Of a DNA stretch of 64,000 bases, positions 61,602-64,000 are shown in pieces. The stretch comes from Pyxicephalus adspersus (taxonomy: Eukaryota > Chordata > Amphibia > Anura > Pyxicephalidae): positions 44,768,196-44,832,195 of the forward strand of contig NC_092868.1 in assembly GCF_032062135.1 (NCBI RefSeq), in the 5' to 3' direction. The translations under genes and the position numbers were made by a program. Within the stretch, counting starts at the first letter, position 1; each line of letters begins with the position of its first letter. A model generated the notes under the pieces. The model was not told the DNA's origin. It saw nothing but the letters and a program-made list of their open reading frames with translations, and made no database searches.

Positions 61602-62257
61602 AGGCCTGATTTATTAAAGCTTTCCAAGGCTGGAGAGGATGAAGAGGATACACTTTTATCAGTGGAGCTAGGTGACCCAGCAAACCTGGAATGGATTTCT
61701 TCAAATTAATTTGCTAGCTTTCAAGTTTTTTTGAATACTTGACCAGATCAATTCCAGGTTTTCTGGATTAACCCCCCTAGCAGTAATCCCGAGTGTGACT
61801 TGGGGTGGATTTTACTTGCTAAAATCGGTAATCCCACTCACACTCGAGGTTGCTTTAAACTTTAAAAAAACTCGCTTACTTTGTTCCATTGGCATCCTCC
61901 TGGTCCCCACAGGTCCTGGGGACATGTCCTTCCTCTTCGAAGTTCAGCCATGAACTGCAAAGAAGTTCTCTGGGGTTTCCCGTTGCTGCATGCATCGGTG
62001 CCGGTGGTAGGATTGGCGGGAAATTCAAATAATTTTGTATTGGATTCAATACAAAATATCTGTATTGAGTCCAATACAAAGAAATCTTGAAAAAATTTTT
62101 GGTAATTTATGCCTAAGAATTATAGCCTACAATGTAAAATAAATTTCCATGCAAAAAAAAAAAATACGGACAGAATTAGAACGCTAGGAGGGTTAACCAT
62201 CTTCACTGATAAATGTGTATCCTCTCCAGCCTTGGAGACGTTTAATCAATAAGGCTC
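61602..62257. mobile_element. GGCCTGATTTA MITE interrupted by another element
   Basis: The left arm is GGCCTGATTTATTAAAGC, CAAGGCTGGAGAGGAT, TTTTATCAGTG, CAGCAAACCTGGAATGGA. The right arm is its mirror: ATTCCAGGTTTTCTGGAT before 61768, then TTCACTGATAAATGTGTATC, CTCTCCAGCCTTGGAGACG and ATCAATAAGGCTCA after 62196. The 425 bp between belong to a separate insertion. Confidence 0.75.
61768..62196. mobile_element. TTAA-flanked MITE (piggyBac-like) nested in another MITE
   Basis: TTAA at 61768-61771 and 62193-62196 flanks the element. The left end is CCCCCCTAGCAGTAAT; the right end on the other strand is CCCTCCTAGCGTTCTAAT. Short C-rich inverted ends with a TTAA target duplication are the mark of piggyBac-type nonautonomous elements. 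It carries GAGTGTGACT..CACTCACACTCGAGG inverted words inside and no transposase. Confidence 0.7.
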
Positions 62258-63489
62258 ATTTTTTATTTTTTGTTTTAAACAATACAAATAAAGTAGCAGA
62301 GGAATTGAGCTACTATAGCATAGAAATGCAATGCACATGTTAGAGAACAGAGCCTGCAACAAATGAAGCAGCCAGTCCCTGTACCTGAAATACCGTCTCA
62401 GGTGAACTAACTTTTTAATGTTTGAAACAAGACATTAAACACTTAACTAAAGTGTTTCCATACAAATACAAATCCTTACAGTCCTGAATAGTAAAATTAT
62501 TATGGCCATTGGATGGTAACTGCTTCTGAGTAGTTCAGAGTTCTCAATACCTTTTGATACCGTGCCAGCACAGAGGTGCCTGTGATTTTCCAGCTGTTAC
62601 TGAACTACAGTCCTCAGCTGGTCCATCCACCAAGCTGTCTGATATTGTGCTTAGAGCAAGCTTTTAATGCGGCAGCTGAACCAAACCCTATCCTAGCGTG
62701 TGTTTGATGCCAGCCGCAGAGCTGTAAGCCTCCAACAGGAGGGCACATCTGTGTCTGCAGCGGTAATGAGCCCACGAATATGAAAGTGGCTCATTTCAAT
62801 ACTCGGCACATAAAAACTCTGAGATATTTCCGTCTCTTGCCAAGTCTTGGCATTAAGAACTTTTTTGAGGGATAGATATTCCTTTCTTAGAACGGAAATG
62901 TCTTGCGGATACTGTTCTGTTTCTATAGAAACAATCTTGATAAAAGGAGACCAAGTAACCGTAAGAAAGATATATGGAAAGACACATAAAACCCCATGTG
63001 CTCATGTACGTGAAGGTGCCAGGGCTGAGCTCTTTGGTGTCACCAGTAATGGGTAAATATTGTCAGGGGAAATTATACCAGATCATAAAACAAGACAAAA
63101 TGTTTTTTTCATACACACCAACCTATCAGATCTTAAAATTTATCTCTGCAGATGCCTGGCATGCATTTCTCTGGTTTAACATGTTCATGTTAAACCACAG
63201 AGTAGACTGGATTTTGCAGTTCTTTTTTGTCCTAAAGTTTTTTTTACCTTTCTGTATGTCATGGTATCTTCAGGATACAAGAGGCATAGGGAAAGTTCGC
63301 CAAAGTAAAAAGTAATACACTTTCCCTTAGATCACCATGACTTTTATCGTATCTTTGTTTTATATTTAGCAACAACAATAAAGTTTGACAGACTACCAAT
63401 GCTGTTCAATTTAAATTCAGTCAAGTAGACCTTGCTCTGCATTGTTGGTTAATCTTGCATTGGCCTGTGCTTTGTCCATGCAGGGAATG

Positions 63490-63785
63490 TTATTATTATT
63501 ATTACTACACAGTATTTATATAGCGCCATCATATTACACAGCGCTGTACAAAGTCCATAGTCATGTCACCAGCTGTCCCTCAAAGGGGCTCACAATCTAA
63601 TGTCCCTACCATAGTCATATGTCTTTAATATAGTTTAAGGTCATTTTTGGGTGGTTGCCAATTAATCTATTTGCATGTTTTTTGGGATGTGGGAGGAACC
63701 CACGCAGTCATAGGGAGTACCTGCAAACTCCATGTAGATAGTGTCCTGGCCGAGATTCGAACCTGGGACCTAGCACTGCAAAGGC
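63490..63785 (-). mobile_element. tRNA-derived SINE copy with intact B box
   Basis: On the minus strand, GGTCCCAGGTTCGAATCTCG near 63750-63772 contains a perfect polymerase III B box. The body follows (CACATCCCAAAAAACATGC, GAGCCCCTTTGAGGGACAG), then GCGCTGTGTAATATGATGGC and TATATAAATACTGTG, ending in an AATAATAATAATA tail. The A box is degenerate. It is the best 3' end copy in the window. Confidence 0.8.
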
Positions 63786-64000
63786 CAGAGCTATTACAGA
63801 ATAACCTAAAAACATCCATCCTGTGCTGCCTATGATTGCTTTCTGTTTGCCCCTATTTTCCCTAGAGCTTTGAAAAATGCCCAGTACTTCTAGGTAGTGA
63901 GGAAATGTGATATGCTCACTTTTCTCCAACAATGCAGCTTAGGCAGGAGCCTGGGACCCAGTTGATGTCCAGGATATCCAGCAACAGGGTTCATGCTACT

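Larger units (their letters stand above)
60989..64000 (+). other. Start of PLCH2 intron after exon K, incomplete
   Basis: The donor GTGAGA follows exon K. The next Y-domain exon was not found, so this intron exceeds 3.0 kb. It contains a nested MITE pair (61602-62257) and a SINE (63490-63785). About 62500-62870 is unique-looking and relatively GC-rich, but unassigned. Confidence 0.8.

Noticed and set aside
1..64000. CRISPR arrays, operons, prophage or endogenous retrovirus sequence.
   Set aside because: No regularly spaced repeats, no prokaryotic gene structure, and no retroviral gene or LTR pair was seen.

Overview
This is vertebrate nuclear DNA, AT-rich and intron-dominated, most likely from a frog (Anura, probably a ranoid or other neobatrachian). 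Two lines point there. The coding exons are clearly those of a vertebrate phosphoinositide phospholipase C. The dispersed repeats include a tRNA-derived SINE with an ATT-rich tail and the words TTTATATAGCGCCAACATAT and GCAGCGCTGTAC, which I know as abundant in frog genomes. The species cannot be read from the sequence.

The only gene I can support is the middle of PLCH2 (phospholipase C eta-2) on the + strand. Eleven exons lie between 11908 and 60988: 11908-12078, 15080-15173, 16837-17040, 20558-20678, 22508-22679, 27212-27319, 39495-39650, 58846-58938, 59657-59757, 59852-59949 and 60806-60988. They join in one unbroken frame of 1501 nt (500 codons plus 1 nt), with GT..AG introns and matching phases. 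They encode, in order, the second EF-hand loop and the EF-hand 3/4 region, the catalytic X domain with its active-site residues present, the acidic/serine-rich X-Y linker spread over five small exons, and the start of the Y domain. The 5' exons (PH domain, EF-hand 1) and the 3' exons (rest of Y, C2, C-terminal tail) lie outside the window.

Everything else is intron, or intron plus upstream sequence before 11908. Three long stretches (1-11907, 27320-39494 and 39651-58845) hold the mobile-element relics: hAT-like and TTAA-flanked MITEs, two decayed Tc1/mariner transposase fragments (both minus strand), copies of the tRNA-derived SINE, two larger inverted-repeat elements that share a core module, twin long hairpins, local direct duplications and a 450-bp polypurine tract.

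The items most worth a second look are: a possible in-frame 36-nt microexon at 42357-42392 in the X-Y linker intron; the adjacent hairpins at 56505-56748; a TTAA-flanked MITE nested inside another palindromic MITE at 61602-62257; and a duplicated 200-bp block flanking an inverted-repeat element at 43249-44753. I saw no RNA genes, CRISPR arrays, prokaryotic features, or a second protein-coding gene on either strand.
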